Source: Frateuria_A sp035944355
Lineage (GTDB): Bacteria > Pseudomonadota > Gammaproteobacteria > Xanthomonadales > Rhodanobacteraceae
NCBI RefSeq assembly: GCF_035944355.1
Contig: NZ_DASZBH010000008.1
Coordinates: 186,001 to 250,000, forward strand
Length of the DNA stretch: 64,000 bases
Direction of reading: 5' to 3'
The notes under the pieces are model-generated. The model saw nothing but the letters and a program-made list of their open reading frames with translations. It had not been told where the DNA came from and ran no database searches. Shown in pieces: positions 51,886 through 59,872 of this stretch (positions within the stretch are counted from its first letter, which is position 1; each line of letters opens with the position of its first letter). The position numbers and the translations under genes are program-made.

Positions 51886-52938
51886 ATGCCGTTCTCGACC
51901 GCGCTCGAACCCGAATCGCTGGTCGAGCACTTCCTCGCCCATCCGCCGCAGGACTTCACCGCGCATCGCTCGGCGTCGGGCATGCCGGTGTTCCAGGCAC
52001 GCTTCGACCTGCTGACCACCATGGACGACGCGCTGCGCCGGCGCATCGCCGGCCTGCCGCTGTATCGCCGGTGGGGAGGCCTGCTGCGCTGGCGCACGCG
52101 CTTTGCCGGCTGCACCGTGACCGAGTACGCCCCGCTGCCCTCGCGCGCTGCGCCGGCGGCGCTGGCCGAGGAATTGCTGGCCGCCTACGGCCGCGAGTGC
52201 GCGCTGCTGATCGTCAAGGACCTGCCGCAGGACTCGCCCCTGCTCGACGTGCACGCCAACGCCCAGGCCCGCGCCTTCGCCGCGGCGCTGGTCGCGCGCG
52301 GCTTCGTGCTGCTCGAAGGCATGCCGCTGGCCTGGGTGCCGATCGATTTCGATTCCGTCGACGACTATCTCGCGCGGCTGTCGGCCTCCCGCCGCAAGGA
52401 CATCCGGCGCAAGCTGCGCGCGCGCGAGCGGCTGCAGGTCGATGCGCTTGCCACCGGCGCCGCGTTCGCCGACCCGGCCGTCGTCGAGGAGTTCTACGCG
52501 CTCTACGCCAACGTGCACGCGCAGAGCGAGATCCATTTCGACCTGCTCGACCAGACGTTCTTCGGTGCGGTGCTGCAGGATGCCGCCAGCGGCGGCGTCG
52601 TCTTCGCGTGGCGCAGCGAGGGCCGGCTGATCGGCTGGAACCTCTGCTACGAATACGGCGGCATGCTGGTGGACAAGTACGTGGGCTTCGCCTATCCGCA
52701 AGCGCGCGAACACAACCTGTACGCCGTGAGCTGGATGCACAACCTCGAGTACGCCCGCCAGCGCAACCTGAGCCACTACGTCGCCGGCTGGACCGACGCG
52801 GCCATCAAGAGCTACCTCGGCGCCACGCTGAGCATGACGCGCCACGCGGTGTACCTGCGCAACCCTCTGCTGCGCGCGCTGCTGCGCCGATGCGCGCACT
52901 GGTTCGAGGGCGAAGCGACGAGCGGGGCGGCGCGATGA
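51886..52938 (+). CDS. FemAB/GNAT-like acyltransferase
   Basis: The 350-residue protein resembles the peptidogalycan/FemAB-like group: a middle region SASRRKDIRRKLRARERL and a C-terminal acetyltransferase fold with FYALYANVHAQSEIHFDLLD, DKYVGFAYPQAREHNLYAVS and the closing AIKSYLGATLS. Such enzymes transfer acyl or aminoacyl groups to amines. It lies 7 bp after the ketosynthase and overlaps the next gene by 4 bp. Likely acceptor: an amine made by the aminotransferase; this is inference. Confidence 0.82.
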   Translation: MPFSTALEPESLVEHFLAHPPQDFTAHRSASGMPVFQARFDLLTTMDDALRRRIAGLPLYRRWGGLLRWRTRFAGCTVTEYAPLPSRAAPAALAEELLAAYGRECALLIVKDLPQDSPLLDVHANAQARAFAAALVARGFVLLEGMPLAWVPIDFDSVDDYLARLSASRRKDIRRKLRARERLQVDALATGAAFADPAVVEEFYALYANVHAQSEIHFDLLDQTFFGAVLQDAASGGVVFAWRSEGRLIGWNLCYEYGGMLVDKYVGFAYPQAREHNLYAVSWMHNLEYARQRNLSHYVAGWTDAAIKSYLGATLSMTRHAVYLRNPLLRALLRRCAHWFEGEATSGAAR

Positions 52939-53804
52939 ACCGTCACCCGGTGGTACTGGACATCGACCACTCGGTCGGTCCGCTGGCCGATCGCCTGGTG
53001 GTGCCGCTGGAGCACTGGCAGGAGGCGCTGCGCTTCGGCTGCACGCTGTCCACGCTGGCGCGGTTCCGCCGCGTGCTGGACGACACGCTGCCGGCCACGC
53101 ACGGCACGGTGCTGCTGGGCAGCGGCGACTTCCACCACCTGAGCTGGCCGCTGATCGAGCGCACGCGCGCACGTACGCCGTTCCAGGTGGTGGTGCTGGA
53201 CAACCACCCGGACAACATGCGCTACGCCTTCGGCGTGCACTGCGGCTCGTGGGTGCGCCGTGTGGCGATGCTGCCGCAGGTCAGCCACGTGCATGTGGTG
53301 GGCATCACCTCGGGCGACATCGGCCGTGCGCATGCCTGGGAGAACTACCTGGCTCCGTTGCGCAAGGGCAAGCTCAGCTACTGGTGCATGGACGTGGACG
53401 TGGGTTGGGCGCGGCGGTTGGGGCTTGCGCAGGCGTTCCATCGCTTCGACGACCCGCAGGCGCTGGTGGCCGAGTTCCGCGCCGCCCAGCGCCAGCGCCC
53501 GCTACCGACCTACCTTTCGATCGACAAGGATGTGTTCGCGCCCGAGGTGGCACGCACCAACTGGGATCAGGGCCGGCTGCGGCTGGAGCACGGGCTGGCG
53601 CTGATCGACGGCCTGCGGGGCGGCCTGGTCGGCAGCGACATCACCGGCGAGATTTCGCATTACCGCTACCGCAGCTGGCTCAAGCGGCGGCTCTCGGCGA
53701 TCGACGAACAGCCTGCGGTCGATCCGGACGAACTCGCCGCCTGGCAGGCGCAGCAGCACGCCCTCAACCAGCGATTGCTGGCGGCTATCGGCCGTGCGGG
53801 CTGA
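52935..53804 (+). CDS. Divergent arginase-fold metalloenzyme
   Basis: The 289-residue protein retains the binuclear Mn-type ligands of arginases in diverged form: GSGDFHH (His67), LDNHPDN (Asp89, His91, Asp93) and SIDKDVFAP (Asp197, Asp199), plus GSDITGE. It lacks the normal DAHxDxN and SFDxDxxDPxxxP wording, so arginase or agmatinase activity should not be assumed; ureohydrolase-like cleavage of an amide or guanidino bond is a reasonable guess. It is the last gene of the biosynthetic operon. Confidence 0.8.
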   Translation: MNRHPVVLDIDHSVGPLADRLVVPLEHWQEALRFGCTLSTLARFRRVLDDTLPATHGTVLLGSGDFHHLSWPLIERTRARTPFQVVVLDNHPDNMRYAFGVHCGSWVRRVAMLPQVSHVHVVGITSGDIGRAHAWENYLAPLRKGKLSYWCMDVDVGWARRLGLAQAFHRFDDPQALVAEFRAAQRQRPLPTYLSIDKDVFAPEVARTNWDQGRLRLEHGLALIDGLRGGLVGSDITGEISHYRYRSWLKRRLSAIDEQPAVDPDELAAWQAQQHALNQRLLAAIGRAG

Positions 53805-53810
53805 GCTCGT

Positions 53811-54107
53811 TCAGTCCTTGTCGTTGTCGATCGAGTTTTCCAGCACCTTGCCGTCCATGGCGTCCACGCCGACCTCATGGGTGACGCCGTTGGCTGCGAT
53901 GTCGAAGGAATAGCGCAGGCCGCTGCCGCCTTTTTCCTTTTCCAGCTCTTCCTTGGTGATCTTGCCTGGGGAAGCTTTCAGCGCGATCGCGCGGGCCTCG
54001 GCCATGCTGATGTGCGGATTGGCCGCGGGCGTCACGCGGCTGGCCTGGGCGCCGAGCGCGGCGGTGCCGAGAACCAGCAGGGAGGTCAAGGGAATCCACT
54101 TGCGCAT
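53811..54107 (-). CDS. Secreted PepSY-domain protein
   Basis: The 98-residue protein has a signal peptide (RKWIPLTSLLVLGTAALGAQA) and one PepSY domain: ISMAEARAIALKASPGKI, LRYSFDIAANGVTHEVGVDAMDGKVLENS. PepSY proteins are thought to bind or inhibit peptidases or cations in the periplasm. It begins only 6 bp beyond the stop of the convergent arginase-fold gene, and 100 bp after the DegT gene on the same strand. Confidence 0.9.
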   Translation of the reverse strand: MRKWIPLTSLLVLGTAALGAQASRVTPAANPHISMAEARAIALKASPGKITKEELEKEKGGSGLRYSFDIAANGVTHEVGVDAMDGKVLENSIDNDKD

Positions 54108-54207
54108 GAGGGGTCTCCTGGAAAGGGGCAGGCGCGGACGGGTCGGTCCGCTTGGGCAGCATCCCCCGTCCGACTTAGATCACGCTTACCGCGCGCGGCA
54201 GAGCGGT

Positions 54208-55428
54208 TCAGGCCACGGTTCGCGCGATTTCGTCGGCGATCAGCCCGAATGCCGCGTCGTCCAGCCATGGGCTGTTGCTGACGGTCAGCGTGCGGGCGGC
54301 GAAGTCGCGGGCGTTGGGTACGTCCTGGCGCGGCACGCGGTCGGCGAGGTAGGCGTAATCGGGCAGGGCGTGGATGAACAGGCGGCTGACGCCCAGGCCC
54401 TTCTGCCAGAGCCGTGCCAGCGCGGCGTCGCGCATGCGCGTATCGGGCAGGCGCAGCAGCAGGAACGGCCAGGTGCCCTGCGCGCCGGGCGGGTCGCCCA
54501 GCACCTCGACGCCTGCGATGTGTCCCAGGCGCGACACCCGGGACGCCGCCTGTGCAGCGAGCGTGGCAAGGAAGGCCGGCAACCGCGCGGCGGCGTGCGC
54601 GCCCACCGCACGCCGCCAGGCGCCGACGCGGTGGAAGGGGATGGCCGGCGCGAAGTCATCGCCCACCGCGGCCACCGGATCGCCGCGACGCAAGGCCGCG
54701 CGCAATGGCCGGCCATAGGCCAGGCCCAGGCCGAGCGGCCGGTACAGCGCGGCCAGCCCGAGCAGTTCCAGGCTGCGGCGCAGTTCCCAGCCGAGGCTGC
54801 GCGGTACCTCGGCATGGGTGCGCCGCAACGCTTCGCGCAGTTCGGGGTCGCGCGCCAGCAGCAGGCCACCCTCGTAGATCGACAGCCCCTTGCCGGCGGC
54901 CAGGCTGAAGAAGCCGACGTCTCCGCGCAGGCCCACGCTGGCGCCGCGGTCGCGTGCGCCGAGGGCTTGCGCGGCATCCTCGATCACGTAGGCGCCGGCT
55001 CCGCGCGCCACTGTCACGGCGGTATCGATATCGGCCACGCGCCCGGCAAGGTGCGTCGGCAACACGGCGAGGGTGTCCTCGCGGCAGGCCTCGGCGAGCG
55101 CCTGCGGGTCCATGTCGTAGTGACCAGGCCGGAGGTCGCACAGGCGCAGGCGGAGCCCGGCGCAGTGCACGGCGATGGCCACCAGCGGGCAGGTGTAGGC
55201 CGGCACCACCACCACCGGGCGCTGCGGCGAACGCGCCTTCAGCACGCGCAGGGTCAGCAGCAGCGCGGCGGTGCCGGAGCACTCCAACTGCAGCGGCGGC
55301 GTATCCAGCAGGGTGGCGATGCGCGCGGCCAGGTCCGTGCGGCCAGGCAGGAGATCGGGCAGACGCAGCGGCAGGCCGGCCGTCGGCGGAACCTCGTGCA
55401 GGCGCGTGCGCGGCATCGCGGGGCTCAC
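54208..55428 (-). CDS. DegT/DnrJ/EryC1/StrS family aminotransferase
   Basis: The 406-residue enzyme carries the PLP Lys180 in FFSLAAGKGLSIYEGG and Asp151 in VIEDAAQALGA, with the GTAALLLTLRVLK and VVVPAYTCPLVA elements near the start. The family aminates keto-sugars on nucleotide carriers, but relatives act on other ketones. GTG 55428 overlaps the upstream stop (GTGA); ATG 55416 is an alternative. Its company of two small membrane proteins suggests the amination of a lipid-linked or nucleotide-linked substrate. Confidence 0.85.
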   Translation of the reverse strand: MSPAMPRTRLHEVPPTAGLPLRLPDLLPGRTDLAARIATLLDTPPLQLECSGTAALLLTLRVLKARSPQRPVVVVPAYTCPLVAIAVHCAGLRLRLCDLRPGHYDMDPQALAEACREDTLAVLPTHLAGRVADIDTAVTVARGAGAYVIEDAAQALGARDRGASVGLRGDVGFFSLAAGKGLSIYEGGLLLARDPELREALRRTHAEVPRSLGWELRRSLELLGLAALYRPLGLGLAYGRPLRAALRRGDPVAAVGDDFAPAIPFHRVGAWRRAVGAHAAARLPAFLATLAAQAASRVSRLGHIAGVEVLGDPPGAQGTWPFLLLRLPDTRMRDAALARLWQKGLGVSRLFIHALPDYAYLADRVPRQDVPNARDFAARTLTVSNSPWLDDAAFGLIADEIARTVA

Positions 55429-55832
55429 GCGTGCCCGGCGCCATCCGCCGGGGCATGCCCCGCATCGTCCGACTCGGCCAGGCCCAGGCAGACGATGCCG
55501 GCCACGATCGCCACGGCGCCCAGCACCCGCGGCACGGTGAGCGGCTCGTGGAACAGCCACACCGACAGCAGCATCACGCTCACCACCTCCAGGTGCGAGG
55601 CGGCGAAGGCCGGGCCGATGGGCGCGTGCTTGAGCAGGCTCATCCAGGTGAAAAACGCACCCAGGTAGCCGACCAGCGCGCCGTAGATCCAGGGCGCGCC
55701 GAACACGCGCAGCACCCAGGCCAGGTCCGCCGCCACCGGCAGCGCGTGGGTGCCGGCGAGCTTGAAGGAGACCTGCGCCAGCGTGTCGAACGCCATCAGC
55801 AGCAGGAAGCCGACCAGGTAGAAACGCTTCAT
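55425..55832 (-). CDS. Small EamA/SMR-like membrane protein (ArnF-like)
   Basis: The 135-residue protein has four hydrophobic helices: YLVGFLLLMAFDTLAQVSFK, WIYGALVGYLGAFFTWMSLL, PIGPAFAASHLEVVSVMLLS and LGAVAIVAGIVCLGLAE. Size and pattern match half-size DMT proteins such as ArnE/ArnF or SMR exporters. The start ATG overlaps the stop of the sister gene upstream (ATGA); the stop overlaps the DegT start. Two adjacent paralogues are expected to form a heterodimer. Confidence 0.83.
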   Translation of the reverse strand: MKRFYLVGFLLLMAFDTLAQVSFKLAGTHALPVAADLAWVLRVFGAPWIYGALVGYLGAFFTWMSLLKHAPIGPAFAASHLEVVSVMLLSVWLFHEPLTVPRVLGAVAIVAGIVCLGLAESDDAGHAPADGAGHA

Positions 55833-56188
55833 CCGCCCGCTCCCACGATGGCCACGCCCAGGCTCACCAGCAGGATGCCGGCCACGCGCAGGCGGGTGAG
55901 CTTCTCGCCGAACAGGAAGCGCCCGGCCACCATGATCGCCACGATGTTGATCGAGCCCAGCAGCACGCCCTCGGACAGCGGCACCAGCGAGAGGAAGGCG
56001 ATCCACACCATGAACTCGATGACGTAGCAGCCCACGCCGATCCACAGCCACGGCCGGCTGGCCATGTGCCGCCAGCGCGCCAGGCCATCGCCCGCATCGG
56101 GGTCGCCGGCGGCCGCCTTGAAGGCGAGCTGGCCGCCGGTATCCACCACCACGTTGGCCAGCCACAGGCCGATGGTCAGCAGCGGCAT
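55829..56188 (-). CDS. Small EamA/SMR-like membrane protein (ArnE-like)
   Basis: The 119-residue protein shows four helices, including MPLLTIGLWLANVVVDTGGQ, LWIGVGCYVIEFMVWIAFLS and VPLSEGVLLGSINIVAIMVA, and the common motif LRVAGILLVSLGVAIVG. It pairs with the following gene as in ArnE-ArnF, which flip undecaprenyl phosphate-linked aminosugar. Other SMR-type exporters are possible. It starts 2 bp after the hydrolase stop. Confidence 0.83.
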   Translation of the reverse strand: MPLLTIGLWLANVVVDTGGQLAFKAAAGDPDAGDGLARWRHMASRPWLWIGVGCYVIEFMVWIAFLSLVPLSEGVLLGSINIVAIMVAGRFLFGEKLTRLRVAGILLVSLGVAIVGAGG

Positions 56189-56190
56189 GC

Positions 56191-57027
56191 TCAGGCGGCC
56201 GCCGCCAGCGGCGAACTCGTAGCGGCGATGCCACCGAAGAAGCGCGCCGAATGCTCGATCAGCGTGCGCCGCTCCTTGTCGATGGTGATCATGTGGTAGC
56301 TGTCTTCCAGCAGCAGCAGCTTGGCCGGCGCGCTGACGTTGCGCATCACCAGCTCGGCGTTGCGCACGCTGGCCACGTCGTCCTCGCTGGCGTGCGCGAC
56401 CAGGCAGGGCGCGGTCACCTGCGGCAGCTGGCGGCGCACCTGCCGGGCCAGCTGGTAGAGGTCGGCCAGCGCGTGCCAGGGGTTGCCGAGCAGGCCGGCG
56501 ATGGTGCTGTCGCCCGAGTGCATGGCGGCGCTGACCTGCGCGCGCAGGCGCTCGTCGCGCAGGCCGTAGGGCGGCTGCTCCAGGAACACGCGCTCGCGGC
56601 CCAGGCCCAGCTTCTTGAGCAGCGGCAGCACGAAGGAGAGCCGCGCCGACCAGGGAATGCTCCAGCCGTCGTAGCGGAAAGTGGCGCCGTACACGCCCAC
56701 ACCGGATACCTGCTGCGGCCGGTCGGCGGCGAGCTTGAGCGCCAGCAGCGCGCCCATGGAGAGGCCGCCGACGAACAGGTGGTCGACTTTCTCCAGCATC
56801 GCGTCGGCGGCGCGCTCAACGCTGGCGTACCAGTCGCGCCAGCCGGTCGCCAGCAGGTCGTCGGTGTCGCCGCAGTGCCCGGCCAGCTGCATGCCGTGCA
56901 CGGTGAAGCCGGCGTTGTTGAGGCCCTTGCCGAGCAGCCGCATCTCCATCGGCGTGCCGGTCAGACCATGGATCAGCAGCACGCCGCTACGGTTGCCTTC
57001 GAGAAAAAAATCAGCCTGGCGAATCAC
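56191..57027 (-). CDS. Alpha/beta hydrolase, carboxylesterase type
   Basis: The 278-residue enzyme has GVLLIHGLTGTPMEMRLLG (oxyanion His-Gly), the nucleophile elbow GGLSMG (Ser90), Asp in ASEDDVAS and His in LEDSYHMITIDKE. This is the Est30/monoacylglycerol-lipase-like carboxylesterase group. It is probably cytoplasmic. It starts 45 bp after the HlyD-type gene and is followed by the two EamA-like genes, so it may belong to the same long transcript. A thioesterase or deacylase role for the neighbouring pathway is inference. Confidence 0.88.
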   Translation of the reverse strand: MIRQADFFLEGNRSGVLLIHGLTGTPMEMRLLGKGLNNAGFTVHGMQLAGHCGDTDDLLATGWRDWYASVERAADAMLEKVDHLFVGGLSMGALLALKLAADRPQQVSGVGVYGATFRYDGWSIPWSARLSFVLPLLKKLGLGRERVFLEQPPYGLRDERLRAQVSAAMHSGDSTIAGLLGNPWHALADLYQLARQVRRQLPQVTAPCLVAHASEDDVASVRNAELVMRNVSAPAKLLLLEDSYHMITIDKERRTLIEHSARFFGGIAATSSPLAAAA

Positions 57028-57072
57028 GAATCTACCCCATGGTGGATGGGGCTAGCCTCGCACAGGCCCGTT

Positions 57073-57996
57073 TCATCGGGCTTTCGTGGATTCTTGCGGC
57101 GGCTCGCCGCCGAGGCGCACCAGCACGCGCTGGCCCACGCGCGGCGTCTGGGCGTCGTCGAGCGCGAGCACGCATTCGACCGTGCGGTTGTTGGCGCGCT
57201 GCTGCGGATCGTCCTCCAGCGCGGAGGGGCCGATCACGTTGCCGATGCGCACCACGTGGGCATGCCAGGGCGCCGCCTGGGGCGCGCCGTCGGCGCTGAC
57301 CAGCGCCGGCATGCCGACCTTGACCGCATTGACGTAGGCCTCGCTCAGCTCGGCGCGAACGATGCGCGGGGTGCGCGGCAGCAGCACGAACAGCGCCCCG
57401 GACTGCGGCGAGACGCTGGCGCCGGGCTGCGCGGTGACCCGGATCACGTCGGCGTCCAGGGGCGCGCGCAGCGTGCGCTGCTCCAGCTCGAAGCGTGCGC
57501 CGGCGAGCTTCTGCTCGGCCAGGCTTACGCCGGCGCGCATGGCGGTCTGCTGCGCATCCAGCTCGGCGGCCGCGTTGCGCGCATCGTCCGCGCTCTGTCC
57601 GTCGCCGGCGCCGGCCTGTTCGGCAGCGGCCAGGCGGCTGGCGCGCGAACGCGCGGCGGCGAGCTTGCCGCCGAGCAGCGCCAGCTGTGCCTTGGCCTGG
57701 TCCAGCTCGGCCTGCGCGGAGGCCACCGCCAGGCGGGCCGGCTGCAGATCCAGCGACGCCAGCGGCTGGCCGCGGCGGACCTGTTCGCCTTCGTGCACGT
57801 CGACCTGCGCCAGGGTGCCTTCGCGCGGCATGCCGATCTTAAGCAGGCCGCCCTCGACGTCGATGCGCCCCCGCGCCACCGCGGCATACGCCGGTCTGGA
57901 CGGCGCGGCGGCCGGATCCTCGTGCCGGGTGCAGGCAACCAGCGGCAGCGTCGCCAGCAACGCGAGCAGGCAGGCGTGCCGGTGGGAAAAGATCAT
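57073..57996 (-). CDS. HlyD-type periplasmic adaptor lipoprotein
   Basis: The 307-residue protein has a lipoprotein signal with lipobox LVAC near residue 22, then the RND/ABC adaptor layout: EGTLAQVDVHEGEQVRRGQPLASLD (lipoyl half), a coiled-coil hairpin (AELDQAKAQLALLGGKLAAARS... to ELDAQQTAM), the second lipoyl half TLRAPLDADVIRVTAQPGASV and a barrel region. It links the inner membrane ABC permease to the outer membrane channel encoded upstream. Confidence 0.92.
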   Translation of the reverse strand: MIFSHRHACLLALLATLPLVACTRHEDPAAAPSRPAYAAVARGRIDVEGGLLKIGMPREGTLAQVDVHEGEQVRRGQPLASLDLQPARLAVASAQAELDQAKAQLALLGGKLAAARSRASRLAAAEQAGAGDGQSADDARNAAAELDAQQTAMRAGVSLAEQKLAGARFELEQRTLRAPLDADVIRVTAQPGASVSPQSGALFVLLPRTPRIVRAELSEAYVNAVKVGMPALVSADGAPQAAPWHAHVVRIGNVIGPSALEDDPQQRANNRTVECVLALDDAQTPRVGQRVLVRLGGEPPQESTKAR

Positions 57997-58742
57997 GGAG
58001 CGGTTCCTTGGGTGAAATCGAGGGTGGAGGGCATCCGCAGGTCGCTCAGTATGCGGCCGTCTTCCATCGCCAGCACGCGGTCGGCGTGGCCGATCAAACG
58101 CGGGTCGTGGCTGACGCAGAGGACCGTGGTGCCGTGATGGCGGGCGATGCGGTGCAGGATGTCGATGATGACCTGGCCGCTGGCTGCGTCCAGTGCGCTG
58201 GTCGGTTCGTCGGCGAACAGCAGCTGCGGCTGCTTGGCCAGCGCGCGGGCGATCGCCACGCGCTGTTTCTCGCCGCCGGAAAGTTCGGCCGGCTTGAGCC
58301 CCATGCGGTGCGCCAGGCCCACTTCCTCCAGCGAGCGCTCGGCACGCTCGCGCGCCTGGCGGCGGGTCAGCCCCAGGTAGTGCAGCGGCAGCTCCACCTG
58401 CTCGCGCGCGCTCAGCGCGGGAAAGAGGTTGAAGCCCTGGAACACGAAGCCGGTATGGAGCAGCCGGAAGCGCTCCAGCGCGCGGGCATCCAGCCGGCTC
58501 AGCTCGCTGTCCAGCGCGAAGACGCGGCCCGTATCGATCTTCTGCAGGCCGCTCATGATCGCCAGCAGGGTGCTCTTGCCGCAGCCGGACGGGCCGGAGA
58601 TCAGGGTCAGTTCGCCCGGGTCGATGGAGAGCGAGAGGTCGTCGAGCACCTGCGTGCGCACGCGTCCGGACACGAACGCCTTGGCGACGTGTTCGGCGCG
58701 CAGGGTGGCGGGGGCAGGGGCGGGGTTGGCCTGCGCGTTCAT
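57993..58742 (-). CDS. ABC exporter ATPase (MacB/DevA/LolD type)
   Basis: The 249-residue ATPase has Walker A SGPSGCGKSTLLAIMSG, Q-loop VFQGFNLFPAL, signature LSGGEKQRVAIARALA, Walker B LLFADEPTSALD and switch His in LCVSHDPRLI. The family drives FtsX-fold permeases that push substrates across the periplasm. It overlaps the permease and adaptor genes by 4 bp at each end, so the three form one unit. Confidence 0.94.
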   Translation of the reverse strand: MNAQANPAPAPATLRAEHVAKAFVSGRVRTQVLDDLSLSIDPGELTLISGPSGCGKSTLLAIMSGLQKIDTGRVFALDSELSRLDARALERFRLLHTGFVFQGFNLFPALSAREQVELPLHYLGLTRRQARERAERSLEEVGLAHRMGLKPAELSGGEKQRVAIARALAKQPQLLFADEPTSALDAASGQVIIDILHRIARHHGTTVLCVSHDPRLIGHADRVLAMEDGRILSDLRMPSTLDFTQGTAP

Positions 58743-59872
58743 CGCAGCAAGCTCGCAGGATCGGCGTGGCGCAGGCTGCGGACCGCCGCCAGGCCGGACA
58801 CGCCGGCCAGGCCCAGCGCGAGCACCACGCAGGCCAGCGTGGCCGGCAGGTTGAGCACCACCGGCACGTCCTGGCCGCGGGCCAGCACCAGCAACAGCGT
58901 GCCGAGCAGCGTGGCGCCGAGCAGGCCGAGCGCGCCGACCCAGAACGCCTGCTCCAGCACCACCCAGCGCAGCGCGCCCACGCCCACGCCGAGCGCGTTC
59001 AGGGTGGCGTACTCGCGCACCGAGCCGGCCACCGCCGCGACCAGGGTCTGGCTGGTGATTACCGCGCCGACCAGGAACACGATGCCGGCCAGGAACAGCA
59101 CGCCCGCGCCGGCGCCGGTGTCGAGCATCCAATAGAGCACCGAACGCCGCGCGAAGGCACGGGCGGTCCACACTTCGTAGGGTCCGAACGCACCGTCGCC
59201 GCGCAGGCGCTGCGCCACCGCGTCGGCCTGGGTCGGGTCGCTGAGGCGGGCGACCAGGTAGGTCGGGCGGCCGGTGTCGGTCGGATCGGTGTCCAGCGCC
59301 CGCGCCGTGGCCAGCGAACTGACCACGTTGACGCCGCCCAGTGCGCGCAGGCCGCTGCTCACGCCGACCACGCGCACGGTATGCCCGTTGATCGCGGCGG
59401 TGCCGCCGACGGCGACGCCGAGCTTGCCGATGTCGGCGCGGTCGACGATCACCGCGTCGGGCTCCTCCAGCCGCGCGCGCAGCGCCGGCGAGAGCGCATG
59501 CGCGAACATCATGCCCGTTGGCGAAGCGTCGATCCCTGATACATACACCGACTCGCCGCCGGTGCCGCCGCCGCCGCGCCAGTCCGCGTCCAGCCACAGG
59601 AACGGCTCGACCGCCGCCACCGCCGGGTCCATCAACAGGCGCGCTTCGATGTTCGGATCGATCGGGCGCCCCAGGTTGACGCTCTGCGTACCCGGGTAGC
59701 CGACCCACAGGTCGGCGGCCGAGCCGGTGACGTAGACGCTGGCGCTGCCGAAGATGCCCAGCACCAGCGCCGCCTGCAGCAGCTGCAGCAGGCCGGCGAA
59801 ACCGACCGCCAGGATCGCCGGCAGGAAGCGCCGCCATTCGTGCACCAGTGTCTTGCGGGCCAGGGCGACCAT
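58739..59872 (-). CDS. FtsX-fold ABC permease (DevC-like)
   Basis: The 377-residue protein has an N-terminal helix (LPAILAVGFAGLLQLLQAALVL), a large periplasmic domain of about 220 residues (VYVTGSAADLWVGYPGTQSV onward), then three helices (GVLFLAGIVFLVGAVITSQTL and two following) in the four-helix FtsX/MacB pattern. It resembles DevC-type permeases. It overlaps the TolC-like gene by one base, and the ATPase by 4 bp. The substrate is unknown; candidate products include that of the neighbouring biosynthetic genes. Confidence 0.92.
   Translation of the reverse strand: MVALARKTLVHEWRRFLPAILAVGFAGLLQLLQAALVLGIFGSASVYVTGSAADLWVGYPGTQSVNLGRPIDPNIEARLLMDPAVAAVEPFLWLDADWRGGGGTGGESVYVSGIDASPTGMMFAHALSPALRARLEEPDAVIVDRADIGKLGVAVGGTAAINGHTVRVVGVSSGLRALGGVNVVSSLATARALDTDPTDTGRPTYLVARLSDPTQADAVAQRLRGDGAFGPYEVWTARAFARRSVLYWMLDTGAGAGVLFLAGIVFLVGAVITSQTLVAAVAGSVREYATLNALGVGVGALRWVVLEQAFWVGALGLLGATLLGTLLLVLARGQDVPVVLNLPATLACVVLALGLAGVSGLAAVRSLRHADPASLLR

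Noticed and set aside
53811..54107. PepSY gene as a member of the convergent biosynthetic operon
   Set aside because: It lies on the opposite strand, with a 6-bp convergent gap; a functional link cannot be shown from sequence.
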